The position numbers and the translations under genes are program-made. Positions 6,650 through 15,983 of a stretch of DNA of 38,981 nucleotides are shown piece after piece. Numbering within the stretch: the first letter of the stretch is position 1; every line of letters begins with the position of its first letter. The notes under the pieces were generated by a model. It was not told where the DNA came from and searched no databases. It saw only the letters and a list, made by a program, of their open reading frames with translations. This DNA comes from DAOUJI01 sp034422875 (GTDB lineage: Bacteria > Chloroflexota > Dehalococcoidia > Lucifugimonadales > JAGWBF01). Where the stretch lies: contig DAOUJI010000083.1 of NCBI GenBank assembly GCA_034422875.1, positions 1 to 38,981 on the forward strand, given 5' to 3'.

Positions 6650-9600
6650 GTACCGCCAGCTCCTGCTCTTCCCGCTCCTTCCTCTCTCTCAGTACCCGCC
6701 GAAAGTCCCGTGGGAATATCTTCACGAATTTGGAGACTGCGTTGGCCCAGTCTCCAAGCACCATTTGGGCCCTGGAGCTTCCAGTCAGGTCGTAGTGCTC
6801 CTGAATGAGCGACTTGAGCCGCGTCAGGTCCTCTTCTTCCACCACCGGTTCCAGGTCGACCATTTCGGGATTGCATCTGTCGGTGAAGGTCCCGTCCTCG
6901 TCGAATATGTAGCCGTATCCGCCGCTCATGCCGGCAGCAAAGTTCCGTCCTGTGGGACCCAATACAACCACCACTCCGCCAGTCATGTACTCGCAGCCGT
7001 GGTCTCCCACGCCCTCGACCACGGTCTGGGCGCCTGAGTTGCGCACGGCGAACCGCTCTCCCGCGAACCCTTTGATGAAGGCCTTGCCACCCGTGGCGCC
7101 GTAGAGGGCAACGTTGCCCACGATGATGTTCTCCTCCGGCACGAAGGAGGCTTTGGATGACGGCACGACAGTCACGTGCCCGCCGGAAAGCCCCTTGCAG
7201 AAGTAGTCGTTGGAGTCACCCTCCAGCCGGAAGGAAACGCCCGGAGCGAGGAATGCCGCAAAGCTCTGCCCCGCCGAGCCGGTGAACCTCACCTTGATGG
7301 TGTCCTGGGGCAGGCCGTCTTCGCCGTACTTAAGGGAAACCTTTCCGCTGAGCATGGCTCCCGTTGTCCTGTTGGAGTTGTATATGGGCAGGTCCAACTC
7401 CACCCGTTTCCCTGTTTCGATGGCCTCCTGGCATTCTGCGATGAGGCGGCGGTCCAGGACATCCTCAAGCCCGTGGTCCTGGCCGTAGCTGTTGTAGGTG
7501 GCTACGTAGTCCGGGGCCTCGGGTTTGTGGAGAAGATTGGACAGATCGATGCCCCTGGTTTTCCAGTGGTCTATCGCCGCCCGTGTGTCCAGCATGTCGA
7601 CCCTGCCCACCATCTCGTTGACGGTGCGAAATCCCATGCTGGCCATGATTTCCCTAAGCTGCTCTGCGACGAAGAAGAAGTAGTTGATTACGTGTTCAGG
7701 TTCTCCGGCGAACTTGGCCCGGAGCTCCGGGTCCTGGGTGGCGATGCCGACGGAGCAGGTGTTCAGATGGCATTTCCGCAGCATGATGCATCCCAAGGCC
7801 ACCAGCGGGGCTGTGGAAAATCCGAACTCCTCTGCTCCCAACATGCAAGCTATCGCAACGTCCCGGCCTGTTTTCAACTGGCCGTCGGTCTGCACGACGA
7901 TGCGGCCCCTGAGGTCGTTCATGACGAGCACTTGCTGGGTCTCGGCTACACCCAACTCCCAGGGCAGACCCGCGTTCTTGATGGAGGACTCAGGGGAGGC
8001 GCCGGTGCCGCCGCTGTCGCCGCTTATCAGAACAACGTCTCCGTGGCCTTTGGATACTCCGGCGGCGATGGTCCCCACGCCAACCTCCGCCACCAGCTTC
8101 ACGTGCACACGGGCGTCGGGGTTGGTGTACTTGAGGTCGTAAATCAGCTGGGCCAGGTCTTCGATGGAGTAGATGTCGTGATGAGGAGGAGGTGAGATAA
8201 GCTCCACACCGGGGGTGGTGTGGCGCACCCACCCTATATACTCGTCAACCTTGTGCCCCGGGAGTTGGCCTCCCTCACCGGGCTTGGAACCCTGGGCCAT
8301 CTTTATCTGAAGGTCGGTTGCATGTATCAGGTAGTTGCTGGTGACGCCGAACCGGCCTGAAGCAACCTGCTTAATGGCGCTGTTGCGGGAGGAGCCGTCG
8401 GGGTCGAGGGCAAATCGGTTGAAGTCCTCTCCGCCTTCCCCGGTGTTGCTCCGGGCTTGAATCGAGTTCATGGCGAGGGCCAGAGTCTCGTGAGCCTCCC
8501 GGCTGATGGAACCCAGAGAGATGGCTCCCGTGGCGAACCGTTTGACGATCGCCGACGCGGGTTCAACTTCGTTCAGAGGTATGGGTTCGTCCAGGGTCTT
8601 GAAGTCCAGCAGTCCGCGGATAGTGGCGAGGCGTGCGCTCTCGGAGTCGATGTGGTCTGCGAAGTCCTTGAAAGTGCCGTAGCTCTTGGAGCGGACGGAA
8701 TGTTGGAGCTTGGCGATGGTGTCGGGGTTGTACATGTGGTGTTCCCCGTCGCGCCGCCACTGGTAGACTCCGCCGGCGTCCAGGTCCATGTTCGCGGCCA
8801 CGTCCCGTTCCGGCGTAGTCCTGGAGTGCCTGCTCCTCGACTCTTCCTCTATGTCCCCTACGTCGATGCCGCCAATGCGGCTGGGCGTCCAGGTGAAATA
8901 CTTGTCTATAAGCTGCTCAGAGAGGCCGATGGCCTCATATATCTGGGCGCCCCGGTAGCTCTGAATGGTGGAAATGCCCATCTTGGACATGACTTTGACC
9001 ACACCCTTGTGAACAGCCTTGATGTAGTTCTTTTCAGCGGTGTGGAAGTCGATTCCGCGTTCGACAATTCCCTCGTGAATCAGGGCGTCAAGAGTCTCGA
9101 AGGCCAGATACGGGTTGACTGCTCCTGCGCCGTAGCCTATGAGCAGGGAGAAGTGGGCGACTTCTCTGGGTTCCCCGGACTCCACCACCAGCCCCGCCTT
9201 GGTCCGGCTGCCTTCTCTAATCAGGTGGTGATGCACAGCCGAGGTCGCCAACAACGACGGGATGGGTATACGGTCTCTCCCTGCTCCCCGGTCGGAAAGG
9301 ATCAGGATTCCGGCGCCCTTCTCGATGGCCTCAGATGCCTGCTTGCATAAGTCGTCCAGCGCCTTCTCCAATGCGCCCTTGCCTGATTGAGCGTCGAACA
9401 GGGTCGAAAGGGTGACGGACCGGATGTCTCCCGCCTCGATGTTCCTGATTTTCTCCAGCTCTTCGTTGGTGATGATGGGCTCTTTCAGCTTGAGCTGATG
9501 GGCGTGTTTCGGCGTCTCCTCGAACAGGTTTTGCTCTGATCCTATGAAACTCTCCGTCGAGGTGACCAACTCTTCCCGTATGGCGTCCAGGGGCGGGTTG

Positions 9601-11186
9601 GTGACTTGTGCGAAAAGCTGCTTGAAGTAGCTGAACACCAACTGGGGCCGCTCCGACAACACGGCGAGAGGGGCGTCGTTTCCCATGGAACCGATGGGCT
9701 CGCCGCCCGTCTCTGCCATGGGCTGGAGAATCATCCGCAGGTCTTCCAGTGTATAGCCGAACAGTTGCTGCCGCTCGAGGAGAGTGGCGAAGTCCGTCCC
9801 GTGAACGTGTTGGGGTTCGGGGAGTTGGTCCAGGTGGACAGCGTTTTCCTTGAGCCATTCGCCGTAGGGATGGCTCCGGGACACCAGGCCCTTGATTTCC
9901 TCGTCGCCGATGATGCGTCCCTGAGATGGGTCTATGTAGAACATGCGGCCGGGTTGGAGACGGGCCTTGAAAAGGACGTCCTCGGGCGGTATGTCCAGGA
10001 CCCCCGTCTCGGAGGCCATGACCAGCACGTCGTCTTTCGTGACAAGGTAGCGAAAGGGCCTCAGGCCGTTGCGGTCCAGAATGGCCCCCACGCTGGTGCC
10101 GTCGGTGAAGGCCAGAAGCGCCGGGCCGTCCCAAGGCTCCATCATGCAGGAGTGGTACTCGTAGAAGTCCCTCTTTTCTTGGGACATTTCGATGTGGTCG
10201 CCCCATGCCTCGGGGACCAGCATCATCATACAGTGGGCCAGCGGCCTGCCAGTGTTTAGCAGCAGCTCCAGAGCATTGTCTATGCAGGCGGTGTCGCTCT
10301 GGCCCGCCTCGATTATGGGGAAGAGCTTCTCCATGTCGTCACCGAACAGTTCGGACTCGAACATGGACTCTCGCGCATACATCCAGTTGATGTTGCCGCG
10401 GAGGGTGTTGATTTCGCCGTTGTGTATGAGGTAGCGGTAGGGGTGGGCCAGGCGCCAGGAACCGAGGGTGTTGGTGGAGAAGCGGGAGTGGACCATGGCG
10501 AAATAGGTCACCATGTCCGGGTCTGCCAAGTCCGTATAGAACCCCGAAATCTGGTGGGCCATAACCAGCCCTTTGAACACTATGCGGTTGGTGAACAGGC
10601 TGGGGATGTAGAAGGTGGCGACGTCCTCGATTCCCGAGGAAGCCACGGCCTTCTCTGCCACCCTGCGAATGACGTAGAGCTTCCGGCCAAGATGGGCCTC
10701 GTCCTTGATGTCGGGGCCTTTGCCCACGAACAACTGCCGAATCACCGGCATGACGGCCCTGGCGTCGTCGCCGATGGCGTCGGGGTCCACGGGCACGTCA
10801 CGCCAGCCCAACACTTCCTGTCCCTCGTCAACTACGGTCTGTTCAAGAATGGTTTCACAGGTCTTCCGCTCGTGGGGGTCCTGGGGAAGGAATACCATCG
10901 CCACGCCGTATTCACCCTGAGGCGGAAGGGATATGCCGAGCTTGGCGCACTCCTTCTGGAAGAACCGGTCGGGCATCTGGATGAGAATTCCGGCCCCGTC
11001 GCCGGTGTTGGGGTCTCGGCCGCAGGCTCCCCGGTGGCCGAGATTCACCAGCGTCTCGATGCCCTTTTCGATGATGTCGTGGGACTTTACGCCCTTGATG
11101 TTGGCGACCACACCGACGCCGCAAGCGTCATGCTCAAAAGCGGGGTCGTAAAGCCCTATTTTTGATGTGGGCAACCGCCTGACCAC
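6642..11186 (-). CDS. gltB: Glutamate synthase large subunit
   Basis: A 1514-residue protein, the normal size for bacterial GltB. A 21-residue propeptide precedes C22 in EHDACGVG; C22 becomes the N-terminal nucleophile of the class II glutaminase domain (about 22-430). The central domain follows (about 460-760), then the FMN-binding synthase domain (about 840-1210) with GEGGQLPGHKV and SGDSGGTGASP. C1133, C1139 and C1144 are the 3Fe-4S ligands. The GxGxG helix domain occupies about 1260-1450. It transfers the amide nitrogen of glutamine to 2-oxoglutarate. The start is GTG, with GGGAGGA about 7 nt upstream. It is first in the gltB-gltD operon, behind a consensus TATAAT box about 120 nt upstream. 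All motifs are intact. Confidence 0.97.
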   Translation of the reverse strand: MVRRLPTSKIGLYDPAFEHDACGVGVVANIKGVKSHDIIEKGIETLVNLGHRGACGRDPNTGDGAGILIQMPDRFFQKECAKLGISLPPQGEYGVAMVFLPQDPHERKTCETILEQTVVDEGQEVLGWRDVPVDPDAIGDDARAVMPVIRQLFVGKGPDIKDEAHLGRKLYVIRRVAEKAVASSGIEDVATFYIPSLFTNRIVFKGLVMAHQISGFYTDLADPDMVTYFAMVHSRFSTNTLGSWRLAHPYRYLIHNGEINTLRGNINWMYARESMFESELFGDDMEKLFPIIEAGQSDTACIDNALELLLNTGRPLAHCMMMLVPEAWGDHIEMSQEKRDFYEYHSCMMEPWDGPALLAFTDGTSVGAILDRNGLRPFRYLVTKDDVLVMASETGVLDIPPEDVLFKARLQPGRMFYIDPSQGRIIGDEEIKGLVSRSHPYGEWLKENAVHLDQLPEPQHVHGTDFATLLERQQLFGYTLEDLRMILQPMAETGGEPIGSMGNDAPLAVLSERPQLVFSYFKQLFAQVTNPPLDAIREELVTSTESFIGSEQNLFEETPKHAHQLKLKEPIITNEELEKIRNIEAGDIRSVTLSTLFDAQSGKGALEKALDDLCKQASEAIEKGAGILILSDRGAGRDRIPIPSLLATSAVHHHLIREGSRTKAGLVVESGEPREVAHFSLLIGYGAGAVNPYLAFETLDALIHEGIVERGIDFHTAEKNYIKAVHKGVVKVMSKMGISTIQSYRGAQIYEAIGLSEQLIDKYFTWTPSRIGGIDVGDIEEESRSRHSRTTPERDVAANMDLDAGGVYQWRRDGEHHMYNPDTIAKLQHSVRSKSYGTFKDFADHIDSESARLATIRGLLDFKTLDEPIPLNEVEPASAIVKRFATGAISLGSISREAHETLALAMNSIQARSNTGEGGEDFNRFALDPDGSSRNSAIKQVASGRFGVTSNYLIHATDLQIKMAQGSKPGEGGQLPGHKVDEYIGWVRHTTPGVELISPPPHHDIYSIEDLAQLIYDLKYTNPDARVHVKLVAEVGVGTIAAGVSKGHGDVVLISGDSGGTGASPESSIKNAGLPWELGVAETQQVLVMNDLRGRIVVQTDGQLKTGRDVAIACMLGAEEFGFSTAPLVALGCIMLRKCHLNTCSVGIATQDPELRAKFAGEPEHVINYFFFVAEQLREIMASMGFRTVNEMVGRVDMLDTRAAIDHWKTRGIDLSNLLHKPEAPDYVATYNSYGQDHGLEDVLDRRLIAECQEAIETGKRVELDLPIYNSNRTTGAMLSGKVSLKYGEDGLPQDTIKVRFTGSAGQSFAAFLAPGVSFRLEGDSNDYFCKGLSGGHVTVVPSSKASFVPEENIIVGNVALYGATGGKAFIKGFAGERFAVRNSGAQTVVEGVGDHGCEYMTGGVVVVLGPTGRNFAAGMSGGYGYIFDEDGTFTDRCNPEMVDLEPVVEEEDLTRLKSLIQEHYDLTGSSRAQMVLGDWANAVSKFVKIFPRDFRRVLRERKEREEQELAVHG

Positions 11187-11305
11187 CGGAAGTCCTCCCG
11201 AAATCCCTGGCTACGGACGGGATATAGGTTGTAGGCGTAGGTTGGAGTGAGAGTCATGCCGAAAGACGCAACGCCCCGGAGCCCGACCTGCGACGGGAAA
11301 AAGAT

Positions 11306-11334
11306 ATTATACAGGCGAACAAGCCGTATGTGTA
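11306..11334 (-). promoter_or_regulatory. Promoter of gltBD
   Basis: The minus strand reads TACACA (11329-11334), 17 bp, TATAAT (11306-11311): a perfect -10 box. The leader to the GTG at 11186 is about 110-120 nt, long enough to hold regulation, but I saw no riboswitch or clear operator. Confidence 0.6.
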
Positions 11335-11436
11335 CCCCTTCCGTGAAATTCATCACTAACTGGACGCATTTCACGCCCGCAGACTCCCACTCCCTCCCCA
11401 CTAAAGGGGATCGGAAAGGCGACGGAACGCTTGTCC

Positions 11437-11466
11437 TTGCACGACTGAAACGACCCTCTGTAGAAT
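11437..11466 (+). promoter_or_regulatory. Promoter of the methyltransferase gene
   Basis: TTGCAC (11437-11442), 18 bp, TAGAAT (11461-11466), 27 nt before the ATG at 11494. TAGAAT followed by TCAGCCCA or TAGCCCAA is also seen before the Nudix gene at 35294. Confidence 0.55.
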
Positions 11467-11493
11467 CAGCCCACACCGAGCGCAGAGGTTCCT

Positions 11494-12135
11494 ATGAGTC
11501 TCCAAGATACACCCTTCTCTCCCATGGACTTCTCCAGGATGGTCGATTCCGACGACGCATACTTCTACCAAGTCCCCCGCCTCGTCGTTCACATAGACGA
11601 CCAGGCCATAGAGACCGTGGGAGGGCTGTTCCGTGAGGAGATCCCGCCGGACTCGCGGGTGTTGGACCTGCTGAGCAGCTGGAGGTCACACTGGCCCAAG
11701 GGACACCCCAAGAAGAGCATGACAGGCCTGGGCCTAAACAGCGTGGAGATGGCCGACAACCCGGACCTGGACGACTACGTGGTGCACGATGTGAACCGCC
11801 GCCCTGTTCTCCCCTTCGATGACGAGTCCTTCGACGCTGCTGTAATCACCGTGTCCATTCAATATCTTACCCAGCCCGTGGAGGTGTTCCGGGAGGTGAA
11901 CCGGACTCTCACGCCCGGAGGGCCCTTTCTGGTGATCTTTTCAAACCGGATGTTCTTCCAGAAAGCCGTGCGCATCTGGACCATGAGCAACGACGGACAG
12001 CGAGCAGGACTGGTACGGGAATACTTCAAGCTGGCGGGAAACTTCGAGGACATGCGGACGGGGTTCGCCAACCCTGAGACCAGTCCGCCCGGAGATCCCA
12101 TCTACGTGGTCATGGGCAAGAAGGCTAAGCCATAG
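11494..12135 (+). CDS. SAM-dependent methyltransferase-like protein with atypical motif I
   Basis: A 213-residue protein with a class I methyltransferase layout: VLDLLSSW (56-63) in place of the usual VLDxGxGxG, then LPFDDESFDAAVITVSIQYL for motif IV and VNRTLTPGGPFLVIFSNRMF for the post-motif region. The LDLxSSWxSH form defines a recognisable group of bacterial and plastid proteins whose substrate is unknown to me. It may bind SAM differently or not at all. No signal peptide is present, so it is cytosolic. The start is at ATG 11494, 27 nt from a promoter. The gene stands alone, and a palindromic repeat follows its stop. A role in small-molecule methylation is inference only. Confidence 0.75.
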   Translation: MSLQDTPFSPMDFSRMVDSDDAYFYQVPRLVVHIDDQAIETVGGLFREEIPPDSRVLDLLSSWRSHWPKGHPKKSMTGLGLNSVEMADNPDLDDYVVHDVNRRPVLPFDDESFDAAVITVSIQYLTQPVEVFREVNRTLTPGGPFLVIFSNRMFFQKAVRIWTMSNDGQRAGLVREYFKLAGNFEDMRTGFANPETSPPGDPIYVVMGKKAKP

Positions 12136-12153
12136 GCCAGCCGCGCCTATCCG

Positions 12154-12224
12154 CCCCCATCCTAGCCTTCCCCCCGAGGGGGAAGGGACAGATTATCGCC
12201 CTCTCCTTCCGGGAGAGGGTCGGG
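12154..12224. repeat. Two adjacent palindromic repeats between convergent genes
   Basis: The first element has CCTTCCCCC/GGGGGAAGG arms (12154-12187). The second has CCCTCTCC (12199-12206), a 5-nt loop, and GGAGAGGG (12212-12219). The first is the reverse complement of the element at 27445-27479 with few changes. They separate the convergent methyltransferase and GNAT genes and may serve as a two-way terminator. Confidence 0.65.
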
Positions 12225-12237
12225 CCGAGGGCCTGGC

Positions 12238-12693
12238 CTACAGGGTCTTGGTCATCCGGACGTGCTCTATGCCCGCTTCCTGGAAGGTGCCGCCCTCTTC
12301 CTGGTAGCCGTGGGCGGCGTAGAAGTCCTTGACGTAGGTCTGGGCGTGAAGAACGGCGTCTCGAACTTCGTGCTGCTGGGCGAAGGCCTCCAGGATTGCT
12401 AGAATCCTGGCCCCAATCCCCTGACGCCGCCGCTCCGGGACAACGGCCATCCGCCCAATGCGGGCGATTGTCGGCCCCGGCTCCGGAGTGTTGCCGGCGG
12501 TCATCACCAGCCGCCCGGTCCCCACTACCGTCCCGTCGAGCACGGCGATAGCGTGGGTGGCCCTGGCGTCCAGTTCATCCAGCTCTTCCTCGACGGATAT
12601 GCCCTGCTCTTCCACGAACACTGAGACGCGGAGGTCGAAGGAAGCTTGCCGTTCCGCGGGGGTCTCCGTCAGTTTGACTGTCAGTCCATCCAT
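12238..12693 (-). CDS. GNAT family N-acetyltransferase
   Basis: A 151-residue GNAT protein resembling the ElaA/YjcF group. VFVEEQGIS (26-34) is typical of the N-terminal helix, IGRMAVVPERRRQGIGARIL (79-98) carries the acetyl-CoA pyrophosphate-binding RRxQGIG loop, and VLHAQTYVKDFYAAHGY is the C-terminal motif. It would transfer an acetyl group from acetyl-CoA to an unknown amine or protein. It lies 22 nt downstream of the alcohol dehydrogenase gene on the same strand, so the two are probably co-transcribed. All motifs are intact; the substrate cannot be inferred. Confidence 0.88.
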   Translation of the reverse strand: MDGLTVKLTETPAERQASFDLRVSVFVEEQGISVEEELDELDARATHAIAVLDGTVVGTGRLVMTAGNTPEPGPTIARIGRMAVVPERRRQGIGARILAILEAFAQQHEVRDAVLHAQTYVKDFYAAHGYQEEGGTFQEAGIEHVRMTKTL

Positions 12694-12715
12694 GGCACTC
12701 GTTCCTCGAGCGAGG

Positions 12716-13804
12716 CTAGAAAACTATGACGCCCCGGCCTATACCGCCGGAGTTCAGGTCATCGTAGGCCTTGTTCACATCGTCCAGCTTGTACCGGCGG
12801 GTTATCATCCCGTCAATGTCCAGCTTCCGTGAGCGGTACATGTCCACAATGCGGGGCATGTCCACGTGGCACCGGGCAGAGCCGTAGTAGGAGCCCTTCA
12901 ATATCTTCTCTTGTCGCACCAGAGCCACAGGGTCGATGGAGGCGTTGTCTCCCATGGGGGCTATGCCCACGATAACCACGGTGCCGCCCTTACGTGCCGC
13001 CGCAAAGGCCGTCTCCGTCGTCTCGGAACCACCGAACACCTCGAAGGCGTAGTCGGCCCCGCCGCCGGTCAACTCCCGCACCTGGGCCGCCGCGTCCTCG
13101 TGGGAGGCGTTCACGGTGTGGGTGGCGCCGAACTTGGAGGCGAACTCAAGGGCGCTGTCGCTAACGTCCACCGCCACGATCTGGGACGCGTTGGCCACCC
13201 TGGCCCCCTGAATCACGTTCAGCCCCACGCCGCCGCAGCCGACTACGGCCACCGTGCTTCCGGGGACTATCTCTGCAGTGTAGATGGCCGAGCCCACGCC
13301 GGTGGTGACGCAGCACCCGATGAGGGCCGCCACCTCCAGCGGGACGTCCTCATCAATCGGTATGCAGGCGGACTCCGGAGTCACCAGTTCCTCGGCGAAG
13401 CAGGCCAGCTTGGCAAAGTGGGTGATGCTCTGGTCTCCCTTGTGGAGCCTGGTGGTCCCGTCGTACATGGTGCCCACGGTGGCTCCGTGCGTGTCGCACA
13501 GATTGGGGCGTCCGACTGCGCAGAAGTGGCACCGGCCGCAGTTGGGGACAAAGGACAGGATTATCCGGTCTCCCGGCTTTACCCGGGTGACTCCGTCTCC
13601 CACTTCTGTTATCACGCCCGACCCCTCGTGCCCCAGCACGGTGGGCAGGGGATGGCGCGCCTCGCCGGCCATGAAGTGGTAATCGCTGCGGCATATCCCC
13701 GCAGCCCCTGTCCTCACCCGGACCTCTCCGGCCTTGGGCGGGTCCAATTCCAAGTCTTCAACCACGAGGGGAGTGTTGTAATCGTAGAGCACCGCAGCTT
13801 TCAT
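12716..13804 (-). CDS. Zinc-dependent alcohol dehydrogenase (MDR family)
   Basis: A 362-residue medium-chain dehydrogenase. The catalytic zinc ligands are C38, H59 with E60, and C164; the structural zinc ligands are C89, C92, C95 and C103. The coenzyme fold is GCGGVG (189-194) with D213 after the second strand, which favours NAD over NADP. The pattern of four structural cysteines and ICRSDYHFMAG resembles class III and related alcohol or formaldehyde dehydrogenases; the substrate is uncertain. It probably oxidises an alcohol or glutathione/mycothiol-type adduct in the cytosol. The ATG has GGAGG 5 nt upstream and a TTGACA-17-CATGAT promoter. The GNAT gene follows in the same unit. Confidence 0.9.
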   Translation of the reverse strand: MKAAVLYDYNTPLVVEDLELDPPKAGEVRVRTGAAGICRSDYHFMAGEARHPLPTVLGHEGSGVITEVGDGVTRVKPGDRIILSFVPNCGRCHFCAVGRPNLCDTHGATVGTMYDGTTRLHKGDQSITHFAKLACFAEELVTPESACIPIDEDVPLEVAALIGCCVTTGVGSAIYTAEIVPGSTVAVVGCGGVGLNVIQGARVANASQIVAVDVSDSALEFASKFGATHTVNASHEDAAAQVRELTGGGADYAFEVFGGSETTETAFAAARKGGTVVIVGIAPMGDNASIDPVALVRQEKILKGSYYGSARCHVDMPRIVDMYRSRKLDIDGMITRRYKLDDVNKAYDDLNSGGIGRGVIVF

Positions 13805-13861
13805 CCGAGCCTCCAGCTAACTTGGCGCCTCTGAGGAAACGCGTTCCAAGCGGGATGCCTA

Positions 13862-13890
13862 ATCATGCCTTGCAGCCCTAAGCCTGTCAA
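13862..13890 (-). promoter_or_regulatory. Promoter of the alcohol dehydrogenase-GNAT unit
   Basis: Minus strand: TTGACA (13885-13890), 17 bp, CATGAT (13862-13867), about 58 nt upstream of the ATG at 13804. The -35 is perfect and the -10 is weak. Confidence 0.5.
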
Positions 13891-14034
13891 CTTTGGCGGG
13901 GTCTTGGTTGAGTGGTGGGGGCTATACGTAACGTACAGGGAACTTTTCGGAGGGACATTTCACTATAGCCGGGTGGAGCCAGCCGTAACACCTGCCCAGA
14001 ACTGTACCAATAGGGTCGTAACGAACTCTACTGT

Positions 14035-15180
14035 CTAACGAGGCCGAACAGATGGCGGTTGAGAGGGTATGAAGGCGTCGTCGGAGCCGTCGTCGGGCGT
14101 GAGGTCGTCGTATGCCCCTATCTCGCGGTAGTAATCCGTGAGGCCGTTGATATTTTCTATCCTACTGTCTGCAAACAAGTCGGACGCGGCGGCGTCCGTA
14201 ATACGTGTCCTCAGATCGGCGAGGGTCTGAGAGTACTCGGGATCGTCAATGTCCGTGCCGTACCGCACCGCGTTGACTGCCCCCTCATCGTCCATCTGCA
14301 AATCCCATTGCTCTACTGCCTGCCACGCCTCGATTGCTATATCGTGGTGCGCTCCCATCGGCGCAAGGAAGACCACGCCCGAACGGCCTTCCAGTAGTTC
14401 CACGAGGACGCTCTGAGGTTCTGACAACCGCTTGTCAAGCATTTGCTCGTACTCAGACTCCGTTGGCAACGGTCCGGAACCGGACTTGCCAGCCGCGTAC
14501 GAGCGTTTGAAGAGGTCATATGAATGCGATTCAGCGAAGATTAGGTGATAGGCTACGGTTACATTACCGGGGCCCGATCCGAGGGCGTAACGGCTGACAG
14601 CGTAGTCAGCGTAGCAAGTCATCTTGAGTATTTCGTCGGAGAAGCCCCCGCGCCAGATCGGCAGGTACTTTGCCCTCATGAAAGGCTTGTTACGGGGAGC
14701 CACACTATCGATGTAGGCCATGAACTCGGCCTCTAGTTCGGGTGGTGAAGGAAGAGGTTCGTCGTCGTCCATGCCCAGCCAGAAACGGATCGACTCCTCA
14801 CGTTGGGAGAGCGTCCTGGCAACGCCCCGCCAATGGCATCGTACGGAACCCGGCTCCACCGTCCCCTCGAACGCTATGTGAACCGGCGACACCCCCAACA
14901 GATACAGGCCCTTCTCAATGACGTCCTCGACACTTGACGCCGCTCTGTCTCCCTCGTGCATAGCTGGGGTAAAGATCGCGAAATCGCGCACGTTCCTGGG
15001 GGAGCAGGGACTGTCCGGATGTTCTGAGCAAGTCTGCTCAATGTCTCGCTGAACGAAAGACTCTTCACCGTTCAGGCAGGCGGCAATCGACAGCGACACA
15101 ACAAGCGATAGCACGAATGGGGTGATCGAGGTCAACGGTTTGAAGATGCTCCTAACGACAATCGAAAAAGTGTTGGGCAT
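14035..15180 (-). CDS. Predicted lipoprotein of unknown function
   Basis: A 381-residue protein. A charged N-terminus is followed by a hydrophobic segment (about 18-34) and a lipobox IAAC with C35 as the predicted lipidation site, so it should be anchored outside the membrane. The mature part has scattered cysteines and no domain I can name. GLYLLGVSPVHIAFEGTV and the acidic stretch RFWLGMDDDEPLPSPPELEAE are distinctive. The C-terminus is acidic, then proline- and serine-rich. Codon choice is less GC-biased than in gltBD, with frequent A/T-ending codons, which fits a recently acquired gene. It opens the accessory region and is read away from its neighbours. No function is proposed. Confidence 0.7.
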   Translation of the reverse strand: MPNTFSIVVRSIFKPLTSITPFVLSLVVSLSIAACLNGEESFVQRDIEQTCSEHPDSPCSPRNVRDFAIFTPAMHEGDRAASSVEDVIEKGLYLLGVSPVHIAFEGTVEPGSVRCHWRGVARTLSQREESIRFWLGMDDDEPLPSPPELEAEFMAYIDSVAPRNKPFMRAKYLPIWRGGFSDEILKMTCYADYAVSRYALGSGPGNVTVAYHLIFAESHSYDLFKRSYAAGKSGSGPLPTESEYEQMLDKRLSEPQSVLVELLEGRSGVVFLAPMGAHHDIAIEAWQAVEQWDLQMDDEGAVNAVRYGTDIDDPEYSQTLADLRTRITDAAASDLFADSRIENINGLTDYYREIGAYDDLTPDDGSDDAFIPSQPPSVRPR

Positions 15181-15379
15181 CGCCTCTGTCCGGGTTTGGT
15201 CTGGCCAGAGTCTACCACAAATGTCACCAGTGGCAGGGGCCGCTTGAGACCTAACCGTCAGTGCCTACGATCACCCCTGAGACTAAGGAGCGACAGTGTG
15301 TGGCCCAACTAGCCAATGAGCCCGCTGGCAGTTCCACTGTGGTGAGAAGCCCTAAGCCATGTCTGGCAAGCCCCGAATC

Positions 15380-15541
15380 TCAGATGAGGTCGTGCAGGTA
15401 CCGATGGAGCAGGAACTTGATTAAGGCTAGGAGCAAGACGGCGCCGATGATGATCGGGATGGTGAACGGGTCCAGGTCCTTGGTGGCTATTCCCAGCACC
15501 GTCCCGGCGGCTGGCGCGTCTATATACGTCCTTGACGACAC
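15380..15541 (-). CDS. Possible small single-helix membrane protein
   Basis: A minus-strand frame from GTG 15541 to TGA 15380 encodes 53 residues. After a short polar start, TIPIIIGAVLLLALIKFLL forms one clear transmembrane helix of about 19 residues, preceded by KDLDPF and followed by a basic HRYLHDLI tail; this is the composition of a real membrane segment with the positive end inside. Codons are GC-rich and native-looking. There is no strong ribosome-binding site and an in-frame stop lies just upstream, so it could instead be the surviving end of a larger, decayed membrane gene. Convergent and short genes of this type are often missed. No function is assigned. Confidence 0.35.
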   Translation of the reverse strand: MSSRTYIDAPAAGTVLGIATKDLDPFTIPIIIGAVLLLALIKFLLHRYLHDLI

Positions 15542-15983
15542 GATGATCGTTCATCCCCTGTCCTGGCTAGTGAATTAACGCTCATAAGGGCAAGTTGGGA
15601 TGGAGACCCCATGTACGAACGGTCCGTTGCTGAATCCGGAATTCGGATGGCCCTGTTCTCTCGGGCTGATCTCTAAGGTGGGGCCGAGAGTAAGCGGTTC
15701 ACCGTCAGTCCACAACGTCAAAGGCGTGAGAAGGAGCTCAGCCCTTATTGGACTCTGCGGGATTCGGCATCGCCGTGGGCGATTATGGCAGTATTAACGA
15801 AAGGTCACAAGATGTTATAAAAAATCGCCGAAAAGGTTATGGATAGGTTACACCCATGTGGTTAAATGCGCAGGTATGCACTCGTCCACTGTCAACGTCG
15901 GCTTGGTTGCGGACCGTGACTGACTGCTGGGCGTGAAGGACGCGCTTCGAGGCAGAGCGCCGCTCAACCGGTCGGAGGACACT

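Larger units (their letters stand above)
11187..11493. other. Divergent spacer between gltB and the methyltransferase gene
   Basis: About 307 bp with no convincing gene. It holds a minus-strand promoter for gltB (11306-11334), a plus-strand promoter for the methyltransferase gene (11437-11466), and a weak palindrome-like patch near 11388-11415 (CTCCCTCCCC...AAGGGGAT) that may be a degenerate member of the repeat family. Confidence 0.5.

Noticed and set aside
9331..10206. Long open frames inside gltB and other GC-rich genes in shifted frames
   Set aside because: They lack any domain and have the Arg/Pro/Gly-rich composition of shadow frames over high-GC coding sequence.
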